Positions 55,361 through 63,939 of a DNA stretch of 64,000 bases are shown piece by piece. The stretch covers positions 147,821 through 211,820 of the forward strand of contig NZ_FZOI01000007.1 in NCBI RefSeq assembly GCF_900188385.1, in the 5' to 3' direction. A model generated the notes under the pieces. The model saw nothing but the letters and a program-made list of their open reading frames with translations. It was not told the origin of the DNA and searched no databases. The position numbers were made by a program, and so were the translations under genes. How positions within the stretch are numbered: position 1 is the first letter of the stretch; every line of letters starts with the position of its first letter. Origin of the DNA: Azospirillum sp. RU38E (GTDB lineage Bacteria > Pseudomonadota > Alphaproteobacteria > Azospirillales > Azospirillaceae).

Positions 55361-56019
55361 GCCGCAATCCCTTCGACCCCACCCCCGAAACGCTGCCCAG
55401 CAGCATCCCCGTCTTTCCGTTGACGGGGGTGTTGCTGCTGCCGCGTGGAAAATTACCGCTGAACATCTTCGAGCCGCGCTACCTGAACATGGTGCAGGAT
55501 GCGCTGGCGGCCGACCGGATGATCGGCATGATCCAGCCCCAGCCGGGCGGGGGCGCCGTGCCAGCGCTCTACCGCACCGGCTGCGCCGGACGCATCACCA
55601 GTTTCAGCGAAACCGATGATGGTCGTATCCTGATTACCCTGACCGGGATCAGCCGTTTCCTGATCACGCAAGAAGTGGCGACGATGCGGGGCTATCGCCG
55701 CGTCATCCCCGACTGGTCCCCCTTCACCGCCGATCTGGCTGGCGGGCCGGAAACGGCCGCACTGGACCGGGGAAGACTGGACCGCGCCCTGCGCAGCTAT
55801 TTCCAGCTGCAGGGGATCGATGTGGACTGGAACAGCATCGCCCGCACCGCCGATGAACGGCTGGTCTCCACCCTGGCCATGATCTGCCCCTTCACCCCAC
55901 CGGAAAAGCAGGCCCTGCTGGAATCGCCGGGACCGGTGGAACGGGCGGAAATGCTGTTGACGCTGCTGGAAATGGCGGTCCACGATCCCGGCGCCGACAG
56001 CGACCATCGACAGCACTGA
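55357..56019 (+). CDS. LON N-terminal (substrate-binding) domain protein
   Basis: 220 aa. IPVFPLTGVLLLPRGKLPLNIFEPRYLNMVQDAL matches the start of the Lon N-terminal domain (PF02190), and the protein ends before any ATPase or protease domain. Stand-alone LON-domain proteins are common next to cnoX in alphaproteobacteria, so a role in handling unfolded clients is a fair inference. It is translationally coupled to cnoX. Confidence 0.93.
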   Translation: MSRNPFDPTPETLPSSIPVFPLTGVLLLPRGKLPLNIFEPRYLNMVQDALAADRMIGMIQPQPGGGAVPALYRTGCAGRITSFSETDDGRILITLTGISRFLITQEVATMRGYRRVIPDWSPFTADLAGGPETAALDRGRLDRALRSYFQLQGIDVDWNSIARTADERLVSTLAMICPFTPPEKQALLESPGPVERAEMLLTLLEMAVHDPGADSDHRQH

Positions 56020-56046
56020 TTCTCCCGCATCTGAAAGCCAATAGCC

Positions 56047-56259
56047 ATGTCCGACAGCACCACCGAAACCGCCGCCAGCAAGGTGGACCCGCGCCTGCTG
56101 GAAATCCTGGTCTGCCCGCTGACCAAAAGCACCTTGCGCTATGACGCCGCCGCCCAGGAACTGCTCTCCGATCAAGCCGGTCTCGCCTATCCGATCCGCG
56201 ACGGCATCCCCATCATGCTGGTGGATGAGGCGCGGCGTTACGAGCCGACGGTCGGCTGA
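56047..56259 (+). CDS. Trm112-like small zinc-ribbon-derived protein
   Basis: 70 aa. [21 protein letters not shown] and [19 protein letters not shown] match the bacterial Trm112/YcaR family. Only one Cys of the eukaryotic zinc site remains, as in most bacterial members. Partners are often methyltransferases. It lies 27 bp after the LON gene in the same operon. Confidence 0.93.
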   Translation: MSDSTTETAASKVDPRLLEILVCPLTKSTLRYDAAAQELLSDQAGLAYPIRDGIPIMLVDEARRYEPTVG

Positions 56260-56261
56260 CC

Positions 56262-56687
56262 ATGGCAGCGGAAGAACATTTCGTCAGCGAAACGGACGGC
56301 ACCAGCCATTGGCCGGAAGAATTACGGCTGAAGCGGGAGGAGGCGTGCCTGGAAATCCGTTTCGATGACGGAACATTCTTCCGCCTGCCGGCGGAATATC
56401 TGCGGGTGGAAAGCCCCTCGGCCGAAGTGCAGGGCCACGGGCCGGGACAGAAGAAGCTGGTGGCCGGCAAGCGCCAGGTCGCCATCACCAGCGTGGTGCC
56501 GGTGGGCCATTATGCTGTGCGCCTGGGCTTTGATGACGGGCATGATACCGGCATCTTCACCTGGCGTTATCTGCATGAACTGGGGCGGGAACAGGAAGCG
56601 CGCTGGGCGCGCTATCTGGATGCCCTGGCAGCGGCAGGCCTGAGCCGGGAAAGCCCCAGTCCCCGCCATCATGGTTGCGGCGCCTGA
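56262..56687 (+). CDS. DUF971 family protein
   Basis: 141 aa starting 2 bp after the Trm112-like stop. WPEELRLKREEACLEIRFDDGTFFRLPAEYLRVESPSAEVQGHG and IFTWRYLHELG match DUF971, the fold of the N-terminal part of gamma-butyrobetaine hydroxylases. Stand-alone members have been linked to iron-sulfur work in other bacteria, but no role is proven here. It ends the cnoX operon. Confidence 0.9.
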   Translation: MAAEEHFVSETDGTSHWPEELRLKREEACLEIRFDDGTFFRLPAEYLRVESPSAEVQGHGPGQKKLVAGKRQVAITSVVPVGHYAVRLGFDDGHDTGIFTWRYLHELGREQEARWARYLDALAAAGLSRESPSPRHHGCGA

Positions 56688-56734
56688 ACGGCTGGCCGAT
56701 TCCGATCCTCTTAAAATCTTTGCCATTTCCCATG

Positions 56735-56756
56735 ACCATCCCCGCCGGGGGATGGT
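56735..56756 (+). terminator. Hairpin after the cnoX operon
   Basis: Stem ACCATCCCC / GGGGATGGT with loop GCCG, 48 bp after the DUF971 stop, followed by ATCTTAT rather than a clean T run. It abuts repeat copy C and may be part of it. Confidence 0.5.
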
Positions 56757-56762
56757 ATCTTA

Positions 56763-56911
56763 TACCAACGGTCATCATTCATGACCGTTGGTACGGCGGC
56801 GACCGCCGCCGCGCGGCACGTGCCGCGTGAAGCCAAGCCAGCGGAGGCTGGCGCCGGCGATTGAGGGGCATGAAATCTTGACCATCGGTCATGATTTCAT
56901 GCCGATGGTAT
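56763..56911 (-). repeat. Structured mosaic repeat, copy C
   Basis: Plus-strand order: H1 TACCAACGGTCAT with a 5-nt loop (56763-56793); H2 CGGCGGC-GACC-GCCGCCG (56794-56811); H3 palindrome CGCGGCACGTGCCGCG (56812-56827); GCCAAG; H4 GCCAGC-GGAG-GCTGGC; GATTGAGGG; H5 GGCATGAAATC (56867-56903) enclosing an inner TGACC / GGTCA pair. The H3 arms differ from copy B by compensating changes (GCC...GGC to GCG...CGC). Opposite orientation to copies B and D. Confidence 0.87.
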
Positions 56912-57015
56912 TAGTCTAATGCATGGGTTGCAAAGAATTTGAATAAAATGCAACCTACGGCAGAGGGGGCGGCACGGCGCCGAAGGCCCGGTTGGTAACG
57001 GATCGCGGAAGCGCC

Positions 57016-60012
57016 ATGGCAAACGGCGGGACGATGGGCGAAGATTCCGGGGCACCAGGGCCGGCGGCAGACGGCCCTTCGTCATTGTCGGCGTCGTCAC
57101 ATCCGCTGGCCGTCGTTCCGGTCGATTATCGCCCCCTGGTCGGGCATCTGGATCTGCATGGGCTGGCCGAACAGGTGCTGGTGACGGAAAACCAGCTGGC
57201 TGACAGCCATGACCCGCTGGAACGGCTGGTGCTGCTGACGACACTGGCCTGGTACCAACGCCAGCGTGATACCGGGGCAGCCATGGCCATGGTGGATGAG
57301 GCCATGGGCCTGCTGCACCATGCCAGCTGCGCCCAGGAACGGGAATTGCGGCGCCTGACGGCGCGCCTGCTGCTGACCAAGGCGGAATGCCGGCTGCTGC
57401 TGGGCGATCTGGCGGGGGCGGAGGCGATGCTGGCCGGCGCCCAGGAAAGCTTCCGGGAGAGTGGGGACCCGCTGGGGGAAGGCGATGCCTGCATGGTGGA
57501 GGCGTTGCTGGCCTTCGACCAGGGCCAGTCCCGCCGCCGCATCAGCGCGCACCGGCGCGCCCATACGCATTACCAGCATAGCCCCGACACGATACGTCAG
57601 CGCATCGCCCGCATCTGGATGGGCAGGGACGCCCTGTCGGAGGATGCGGAGGCGGCGGCCGCCCAATGGCTGGCGGAACTGCCGGTGGCGCCGGGACTGG
57701 AACATCCGGGCCTGGACGCGGTGGTCGCCTATTGCCATGGCGGGCTGGAATTTGCCCGCGGCAATTTCCTGACCGCCCAGCGCCACTATCAGCGCGGCTG
57801 TGATCTGGCTTTGCTGGCGGGGCGGATTCGGCTGGCGGTGCTGCTGGCTGCCAATGCCGCCGGCGCCTTCTCCAACCTCAATGATTATGTGGCGGAGTTT
57901 GTCTGGCGGGAGCGGGCGCATCAGCTGGCGCGCGGCACCGGCTGGCCGGCGGCCATGGGCCAATGCCTGCGCGGGCTGGGGGACACGCTGCGCCGTCTGG
58001 GACAGACCGGCCGGGCCCGCCAGCTGCTGAGCGAAGCGCTGGAATGGCTGACCCCGCTGGGCCGGTCGCGCAACCATGCCATCTGCTGCCAGCATCTGGG
58101 CGATCTGGATATGGAGGTGGGGGAACCGGCGACGGCATTGGGCTGGTTTGAAAGCATGGCGGAGATTGCCGCCGAGCTGGAACAGGCAGACCTGCGGACC
58201 GAGGCAGCGGCAGGGCAGGCCCGCGCCCTTTCCGCCATGGGCCGGCGGGATGAGGCCGCTGCCGCCATGGCTGATGCCATGGCCCTGCTGACGGAAAGCC
58301 CCAGCCGCTGGCGGGAGATCGACCTGCTGATGGCGCAGGCGGAACTGCATCGCCGCTTTCCCGATCTGCCGTCCCCCGTGCCGGACCTTCCACCCCATCG
58401 CACCCCTGTCATCCATCTGCTGTGCCGCGCGCTGGCGCTGGCCGAATCGATCCAGGGCTATACGGTGCCGGCCAACCTGTTGTCGGCCCTGGCGGCGGCC
58501 TATGAGGCAACGGGCGATCTGGGACGGGCGCTCGCCTTTGAACGCCAGGCCTGCCAGGCGCGCAGCCTGCTGCGCAGCCGGGAGGTGAGCGACCGGCTGC
58601 TGGCCATGCAGGCCGGGTTTGAGACGGAGCGGCTGAAGGCGGAAGGCGAATATCACCGCCATCTGGCCGCGGCGGAGGCAGCGCGCGCCGCCGCCCTGCA
58701 TGAGGCAACCCAGACGCTGGAACTGCTGGGCCGGATCGGCCAGCAGATCACCGCCAATCTGGACGCCGATGCGGTTTTCCACGCCCTGCACCGCCATGCC
58801 GGCACCCTGCTGGCCTTCGATTCCTTCGCGCTTTATCTGATGGATGACGGGGGCGATCATCTGGAACTGCGCTATGGGCTGGAACAGGGGCGCCCGCTGC
58901 CCACCATCTGGCGCAGCCTGTCCGATCCCGTCTCCGTGGTCGCCCGCTGCGCCCGCGACCGGCAGGAACTGCTGATCCTGCGCGGTGCCCACGAAACCGA
59001 TTCCCCCTCGCATATTCCGGGTACCCGCTTCATGCGTACCCTGTTGCTGGCCCCGCTTCTGGCGGGCAGCCGGCTGATCGGGGTGATGACGGTGCAATCG
59101 ACACAGGAAAATGCCTATGGGGAACGGGAACGGCTGATCTTCCGCAGCCTGTCCGCCTATGGCGCCATCGCGCTGTCCAACGCCGCCGCCTATGCCAGGA
59201 TGAACAGCACCCTGTCAGAACTGCGCCTGACGCAGAACCGGCTGGTACAGCAGGAAAAGCACGCCTCCCTGGGCCAGCTGGTGGCCGGGGTGGCGCATGA
59301 GATCAACACGCCCCTGGGCGTCGCCTTCACCCTGGCCACCCATCTGGAGGAGGAGCGGGAACAGGTCGCCAGCGCCTTCCAGGCCGGGGCGCTGACCCGG
59401 CTTTCCATGAACCATTTCCTGGACAAGCTGCAGGAGGGGCTGCGCATCATGACCGGCAACCTGCAACGGGCGGCGGAACTGGTGCGCAGTTTCAAGCAGG
59501 TCTCCGCCGATCGCAGCAGCGAGGCGACGCGGACCCTGGATCTGGCCGCCTATCTGGCCGATGTGGTGCGCAGCCTGGACCCGATGCTGCGGGAAAGCCG
59601 GGTGAAGGTGGCCATTGATGCCCAGCCGGGGCTGGTGCTGACCACCATGCCGGGGCTGCTGTCGCAGGTGGTGACCAATCTGGTGCAGAATGCCGTGGTG
59701 CATGGTTTTGCTGGCGTGGAAGCGCCACAGATTCTGATCGCTGCCGGGCGGGCCGGCAGCGATCGGCTGGCCATTGCCATCACCGACAATGGCATCGGGA
59801 TGCCGGGGGAGGTGCAGGCAAAGGCCTTCGACCCCTTCTTCACCACCAAGCGGGATAGTGGCGGCACCGGGCTGGGCCTGCATATCGTGCATAATCTGGT
59901 CACCGGGGCGCTGGGGGGAGACATTGATCTGGCCAGCATCCCCGGCCACGGTACCCGCTTCCTGATCCATCTGCCCATCAAAACGCCGCAGCCGGCGGGG
60001 GAAATGCCCTGA
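57016..60012 (+). CDS. Sensor histidine kinase with TPR-like and GAF domains
   Basis: 998 aa from ATG 57016 (GGAAG upstream; a TTG at 56992 is possible). No transmembrane helix is evident, so it is probably cytoplasmic. Residues ~40-550 are all-helical and TPR-like (for example AGFETERLK coiled coil near 540-580). A GAF domain spans ~605-750 (DADAVFHALHRHAGTLLAFDSFALYLMD). The kinase core has the H-box VAGVAHEINTPLG with His761, the N-box NLVQNAVVHGF, DNGIGM and FDPFFTTKRDSGGTGLGL. It resembles HATPase sensors with signal input through the TPR part. No response regulator is adjacent. Two repeat copies flank it and the next gene. Confidence 0.93.
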   Translation: MANGGTMGEDSGAPGPAADGPSSLSASSHPLAVVPVDYRPLVGHLDLHGLAEQVLVTENQLADSHDPLERLVLLTTLAWYQRQRDTGAAMAMVDEAMGLLHHASCAQERELRRLTARLLLTKAECRLLLGDLAGAEAMLAGAQESFRESGDPLGEGDACMVEALLAFDQGQSRRRISAHRRAHTHYQHSPDTIRQRIARIWMGRDALSEDAEAAAAQWLAELPVAPGLEHPGLDAVVAYCHGGLEFARGNFLTAQRHYQRGCDLALLAGRIRLAVLLAANAAGAFSNLNDYVAEFVWRERAHQLARGTGWPAAMGQCLRGLGDTLRRLGQTGRARQLLSEALEWLTPLGRSRNHAICCQHLGDLDMEVGEPATALGWFESMAEIAAELEQADLRTEAAAGQARALSAMGRRDEAAAAMADAMALLTESPSRWREIDLLMAQAELHRRFPDLPSPVPDLPPHRTPVIHLLCRALALAESIQGYTVPANLLSALAAAYEATGDLGRALAFERQACQARSLLRSREVSDRLLAMQAGFETERLKAEGEYHRHLAAAEAARAAALHEATQTLELLGRIGQQITANLDADAVFHALHRHAGTLLAFDSFALYLMDDGGDHLELRYGLEQGRPLPTIWRSLSDPVSVVARCARDRQELLILRGAHETDSPSHIPGTRFMRTLLLAPLLAGSRLIGVMTVQSTQENAYGERERLIFRSLSAYGAIALSNAAAYARMNSTLSELRLTQNRLVQQEKHASLGQLVAGVAHEINTPLGVAFTLATHLEEEREQVASAFQAGALTRLSMNHFLDKLQEGLRIMTGNLQRAAELVRSFKQVSADRSSEATRTLDLAAYLADVVRSLDPMLRESRVKVAIDAQPGLVLTTMPGLLSQVVTNLVQNAVVHGFAGVEAPQILIAAGRAGSDRLAIAITDNGIGMPGEVQAKAFDPFFTTKRDSGGTGLGLHIVHNLVTGALGGDIDLASIPGHGTRFLIHLPIKTPQPAGEMP

Positions 60013-60114
60013 TCGCATGTCGGCCCACCGGGGCGGGCGCAGCCCTTGCCCTGGTGGGCCCTCCCGTGCCAAGGACTGGCGGAAATTCTCCTTGAATCAT
60101 CCAGTCAGGTCATC

Positions 60115-60684
60115 ATGCGTGGTTATTTCGCCCTGGGCGCGGAGGGCATCAGCAAATCCGGCAATGTCGGCACCATCATGCGCACGGCCCATGCCTTTGG
60201 CGCCAGCTTCGTCTTCACCGTCAATGGCGTGGTGGATGTGGAGGAACTGCGGCGCACCGACACATCCGGCGGGGTGGATCATGTGCCCTATTATGGGTGG
60301 GGTTCGCTTGACGAGATGGCGCTGCCGGCCGGCTGCCAGCTGGTGGGCTGTGAATTGACCGATGATGCGGCCGAACTGCCCAGCTTCCGCCACCCGCTGC
60401 GGGCCGCCTATGTGTTCGGGCCGGAACGCGGCAACCTCTCCCCCGCCATGCTGGCCCGCTGTGACCATGTGGTGAAGATCCCCACCAAATTCTGCGTCAA
60501 TGTCGCCGTTGCCGCCGCCATTGTCACCTATGACCGCATGATCTCCCTGGGCCGTTTCGCCGAGCGGCCGGTGCGCGTGGGCGGCCCCCGCGATGCCAAG
60601 CCCGACCATGTGCATGGCAAGGTGCGGGTGCGCAACAAGGAAAGCCTGCGGATGCGCCCCCTGCTGGGGGGCTGGCACGAGTGA
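60115..60684 (+). CDS. SpoU/TrmH family RNA methyltransferase
   Basis: 189 aa from ATG 60115 (CAGG upstream). SPOUT motifs: GNVGTIMRTAHAFGASFVFTV (motif 1), AYVFGPERGNLSP (motif 2) and VVKIPTKFCVNVAVAAAIVTYDRM (motif 3), which build the trefoil-knot SAM site. It probably 2'-O-methylates tRNA or rRNA; the exact position is not predictable. The C-terminus is basic and may bind RNA. Confidence 0.92.
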   Translation: MRGYFALGAEGISKSGNVGTIMRTAHAFGASFVFTVNGVVDVEELRRTDTSGGVDHVPYYGWGSLDEMALPAGCQLVGCELTDDAAELPSFRHPLRAAYVFGPERGNLSPAMLARCDHVVKIPTKFCVNVAVAAAIVTYDRMISLGRFAERPVRVGGPRDAKPDHVHGKVRVRNKESLRMRPLLGGWHE

Positions 60685-60766
60685 CACCAATCTCCCTTGA
60701 TCGGTCACGATCAAGGGAGGTTGTGTGTTCCCTCAGGTGCCGGGCGCTGCCTCCGGCAGCTTGGCT
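60685..60766 (+). repeat. Structured mosaic repeat, copy F (truncated)
   Basis: Only H5 (CAATCTCCCTTGATC and its near-complement with one G-U pair, 60689-60723), CCCTCAGG, and H4 GCTGCC-TCC-GGCAGC followed by TTGGCT remain. The H4 stem differs from copies B and D by paired changes. It directly abuts copy D at TATACC. Confidence 0.75.
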
Positions 60767-60917
60767 TATACCAGCGGCACGAAATCATGACCGATGGTCA
60801 CGCTTTCGCGCCCCTCAGTCGCCGGCGCCAGCATCCGCTGGCTTGGCTACGCCGCACGTGCGGCGCGGCGGCAGTCGCAGCATTACCAACGGTCATGAAT
60901 TATGACCGTTGGTATTA
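60767..60917 (+). repeat. Structured mosaic repeat, copy D
   Basis: Nearly the reverse complement of copy C. It has H5 remnants around GAAATCATGACCGATGGTCA, CCCTCAGT, H4 GCCAGC-ATCC-GCTGGC, H3 CGCCGCACGTGCGGCG (60850-60865), a decayed H2, and H1 TTACCAACGGTCAT with loop GAATT. Bounded by TATACC and GGTATTA. Confidence 0.87.
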
Positions 60918-60985
60918 CGCGGGCACGAGCCCGCGGGCCGGCGGTCGCCGGCCTCCAAGGGGCATGTCCCATGCCCCTTGGTATA
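60918..60985 (+). repeat. Structured mosaic repeat, copy E (partial)
   Basis: Contains H3 CGCGGGC-ACGA-GCCCGCG (60918-60935), H2 GGCCGGC-GGTC-GCCGGCC (60936-60953) and H1 CCAAGGGGCATG with a 3-nt loop (60955-60981), ending GGTATAA. H1 has the same arms as copy A, 36 kb away. Confidence 0.82.
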
Positions 60986-61097
60986 ATTGGTTGCGGCGGG
61001 ATTTAGGACGTCGGGCGTGAAAGGAGGGGGGATGGCAATTCCCCGCCGCCGCCCCCATCTCTGATCAAGGGATGCCGCAGAAGGAAAGGACCAGGAT

Positions 61098-61484
61098 ATG
61101 GGAAAGCTTCCGTTCCAGCCGGCCGGGCGCCGGTTCGCGGCCCTGGCCCTGTCCGGGTTGCTGCTGGGCATCGCCCTGCCGGTTCTGGCAGCCGACGAAC
61201 CGCCGCCACCGCCACCCGGCACACCCGCTGAACAGGCGGATGAGGTGATTGTCACGGCCCCCCGCAACGGGGAACCCGGATTCCAGGAATCCGACGATTA
61301 CCATCGGCAGGAATATGTCCGGCTGCACGCCAAGTTCGGTAAACCACCGAAAGCGGAGCCACGCGGCGACGCGGTGCTGTCACGCGCCGACATGGCCTCC
61401 AGCCCCAACACCCGGGAATTTGCGAGCAACCAGGAACTCGTCCGCAATGCGCCGAAACTGCGCGACACATTGGGGGATAATTAA
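61098..61484 (+). CDS. Small secreted protein of unknown function
   Basis: 128 aa with AGGAT just before the ATG. A Sec signal peptide (RRFAALALSGLLLGIALPVLA|ADEP) is followed by a Pro-rich stretch (EPPPPPPGTPAE), a possible beta strand DEVIVTAPRNG and a charged helical tail. The VIVTAPR string recalls short motifs in other small alphaproteobacterial exported proteins, but no family is recognised. Likely periplasmic. Confidence 0.7.
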   Translation: MGKLPFQPAGRRFAALALSGLLLGIALPVLAADEPPPPPPGTPAEQADEVIVTAPRNGEPGFQESDDYHRQEYVRLHAKFGKPPKAEPRGDAVLSRADMASSPNTREFASNQELVRNAPKLRDTLGDN

Positions 61485-61519
61485 TACTGACCCCTATGTC
61501 GGGGACTGAGCGGGCTATA

Positions 61520-61562
61520 AAAAAGGCCTGAAGAGTGGAAACGCCACCCTTCAGGCCTTTTT
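61520..61562. terminator. Bidirectional intrinsic terminator
   Basis: Long stem AAAAAGGCCTGAAG / CTTCAGGCCTTTTT with an inner GTGG / CCAC pair. It serves the convergent secreted-protein and gpt genes, having T runs on both strands. Confidence 0.95.
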
Positions 61563-61577
61563 CATGACCGCGCTGGA

Positions 61578-62063
61578 TCAGCGCTCGATCTGCAAATAGC
61601 TGACCGGCAGCAGATCCCAGGGGAAATAAATCCAGGTATCCTGGCTGACCTCGGTGATGAACGTATCCACCAGCGGGCGGCCGGCCGGCTTGGCATAGAG
61701 GGTGGCGAAGTGCGCATAGGGCAGCAGCTTGCGCACATAGGCGGCCGTCTTGCCAGTATCGACCAGATCGTCGATCAGCATCCAGTCCTTGCCGCCATCG
61801 GTCACGGCATCCGGGGCCTTCAGCACCTGGATGTCGCCCTGGGTTTTGTCGTCATAGCTTTTGACCGAGATGGTCTCCACCACGCGGATATTCAGTTCGC
61901 GGGCGATGATGGCCGCCGGCACCAGACCGCCACGGGTAATGGCGATGATGCCCTTCCACGGGCGCTGCTCGGCCAGGCGCCAGGCCAGGGCCTTGGCGTT
62001 GCGGTGCAACTCTTCCCAGGTGACGGGAAAGTTCTTCTGCGGATCGCTGATCTTGTTGCTCAA
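61578..62063 (-). CDS. gpt: Xanthine-guanine phosphoribosyltransferase
   Basis: 161 aa from TTG 62063 (GGAG about nine bases upstream). The frame is open to an ATG at 62180, but the family begins near [19 protein letters not shown]. The PRPP-binding loop is [13 protein letters not shown] (about residues 93-105), and [19 protein letters not shown] is the usual first loop. It salvages guanine and xanthine. E. coli Gpt has 152 residues, which supports the short start. Confidence 0.93.
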   Translation of the reverse strand: MSNKISDPQKNFPVTWEELHRNAKALAWRLAEQRPWKGIIAITRGGLVPAAIIARELNIRVVETISVKSYDDKTQGDIQVLKAPDAVTDGGKDWMLIDDLVDTGKTAAYVRKLLPYAHFATLYAKPAGRPLVDTFITEVSQDTWIYFPWDLLPVSYLQIER

Positions 62064-62161
62064 GGGGGTCTTCTCCTGCGGATTTGCCTGACTGATAGCT
62101 GATGCCGGGGCGGTCGGCAACGCGTGCTGAACAAAATCGCGTGTGCCATGCAATTTTCCTA

Positions 62162-62189
62162 TTGCCTTCCCCGGAAGCATCCATTACAA
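62162..62189 (+). promoter_or_regulatory. Possible promoter of the tRNA-Arg genes
   Basis: TTGCCT, 16-bp spacer, TTACAA. The start would be near 62196, about 55 bp before the first tRNA. Confidence 0.35.
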
Positions 62190-62251
62190 GCGGCGACCTC
62201 ACCGGACGGTGCCTCACGGGGCGGCGGCGGTGAAGAAAATGGAAGTACAGC

Positions 62252-62328
62252 GCGCCCGTAGCTCAGCTGGATAGAGCACCAGACTACGAATCTGGGGGTC
62301 AGAGGTTCGAATCCTTTCGGGCGCGCCA
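62252..62328 (+). tRNA. tRNA-Arg(ACG), copy 1
   Basis: Acceptor GCGCCCG / CGGGCGC, anticodon stem CCAGA / TCTGG with loop CTACGAA (anticodon ACG, read as ICG), T-loop TTCGAAT, and encoded CCA. 77 nt. Confidence 0.97.
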
Positions 62329-62368
62329 TTTCCGGTTTTCTTCATCAGAAGGTGATGTTTTTGGCGTT

Positions 62369-62445
62369 GCGCCCGTAGCTCAGCTGGATAGAGCACCAGA
62401 CTACGAATCTGGGGGTCAGAGGTTCGAATCCTTTCGGGCGCGCCA
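62369..62445 (+). tRNA. tRNA-Arg(ACG), copy 2, at the edge of a mobile element
   Basis: Identical to copy 1, 40 bp downstream. The 3' half overlaps the last codons of the converging serine recombinase (stop at 62416), so this tRNA marks the boundary of an integrated element. Confidence 0.97.
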
Positions 62446-63939
62446 TTTCAGTACAGAACTGCGAACGCCGATTGCCGCCGATTCCCCGCTCGAAGCGGCG
62501 ACGAGGCTTTGCAACAGGTCTGATTTCGATCCCATAATGCGAACCTCGTCGTCAGCGACCTCAATGCGCTGGGCGAAGGCGCGCAGGTGATCCCGCCGAT
62601 AGCCGCCCCCTTCCATCCGCAGACTGCTCCGCGCCGCGTCGGACAGCGCGTCGATCATGTCGGCGGTGATCGACTGGTTGCCGGCATTGTCGAGCGTCGC
62701 CTGTATTCGGTCGGCGTCGGCCGTGGCCTGATCTCGGATCGCCTTGAGACTGGCGATACGGTCCTTGAGGCCGGAATCGTCGAGTGCGGCAACACCTGAC
62801 TCGATGGCGTCATAGAGCCGGCCGAGCCGCTGATCGGTTTCGGTGATTCGCCGATGCAGGTCCGCCAGATGTTCGCGACGGCGTTCGGTTCGCTCCTGCC
62901 GGCGGTCGAGAAGGCTGGAAAGGATCGTCTCCAACCGCTTCGGCTGTAGCAGACGTTCTTCGAGGTGGCTCGCGACCAAATGGTCGAGCTTGTCCATCGG
63001 GATTGAGCGACCTTCGCAGCCGGTCTTGCCCTGCCGCGCCTTGGTTGAGCAGGTGTAATAGCGATACATGCCGCCCGCGCTGCCCTTGCCGGTGCGCAGC
63101 GTCATCGCCCCACCGCACTTGGCGCAAAAGCAGATACCGGTCAGCAAGGTCGGGCCGCTGCTGACCCGTGCTGGAGTCACCATCGGGTTGCGCGACTTGA
63201 GGCGGGCCTGCACGGCATCGAAGATGTCGCGCTCGATCAGCGGCGGAACCGCCATGATCGCCACTTCGCTTTCGGGCTTCTTCTCGCGGTTCTTGAAAGA
63301 CCGAGTATTGAACCTGTGCTCCCCGATATAGGTGGTGCGGGTCAGGATGGCGTGGATCTGCGCCAGTCCCCATTTCCCGCCGTCACGGGTGAACATGCGG
63401 CGATCGTTGAGATAGGTCGCGATGGCCTTGACGCCCTTCGGGCCGGATATGCCGTCGCCTTCAAGGAACAGGCGATAAATCAGCCGCACGGTCTCGGCGT
63501 GCAGCGGGTCGATCTCCAGCTTCTTCTTGGTCTTGGAGCCGCGCTGCTCGGCCGCGACGATGCGATAGCCGATCGGCGGGCGGGCGCCATTCCAGAAGCC
63601 TTGGCGTGCGTTCTCGTTCATGGCGCGCAGGACGTGCTTGGCGTTCTCCTTCGACTGATATTCGTCGAACAGCGCCATGATCTGCCGCATCATGACATGC
63701 ATCGGATCGTCGCCCATCTCTTGCGTGATCGAGACGAGCTTCACGCCGTTCTTGGCGAGCTTTCTTACGTAGAACTCCAGCTCGAAGTGATCGCGGAAGA
63801 AGCGCGAGAAGCTGTGAACGACGACGACATCGAAGGGCGCGGGTTTGGTCGTGCCCGCCTCGATCATGCGCTGGAACTCGGGCCGGCGATCATTGGTCGC
63901 GGTCGTGGACTTGCCCTGGAAAAGTGGAGAGCCATTGAC
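62416..63939 (-). pseudogene. Large serine recombinase lacking its N-terminal catalytic start
   Basis: A continuous frame runs from a TAG at 63940 to 62416; the first ATG is at 63867 (483 aa from there). The resolvase domain begins only at DRRPEFQRMIEAG and continues FDVVVVHSFSRFFRDHFELEF, so the N-terminal strand with the catalytic serine (Y-x-R-V-S-T type) is missing. The rest is complete: the Recombinase domain (ENARQGFWNGARPPIGYRI), zinc ribbon (CFCAKCGGAM and YTCSTKARQGKTGC) and a coiled coil (RREHLADLHRRITETDQRLG). Its last ten codons lie inside tRNA-Arg copy 2. It was probably the integrase of an element at this tRNA, later inactivated by insertion near 63915. Confidence 0.8.

Noticed and set aside
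62214..62396. 60-codon frame with PERIRTSDPQIRSLVLYPAELRA
   Set aside because: A common artefact of reading across tRNA-Arg on the opposite strand.
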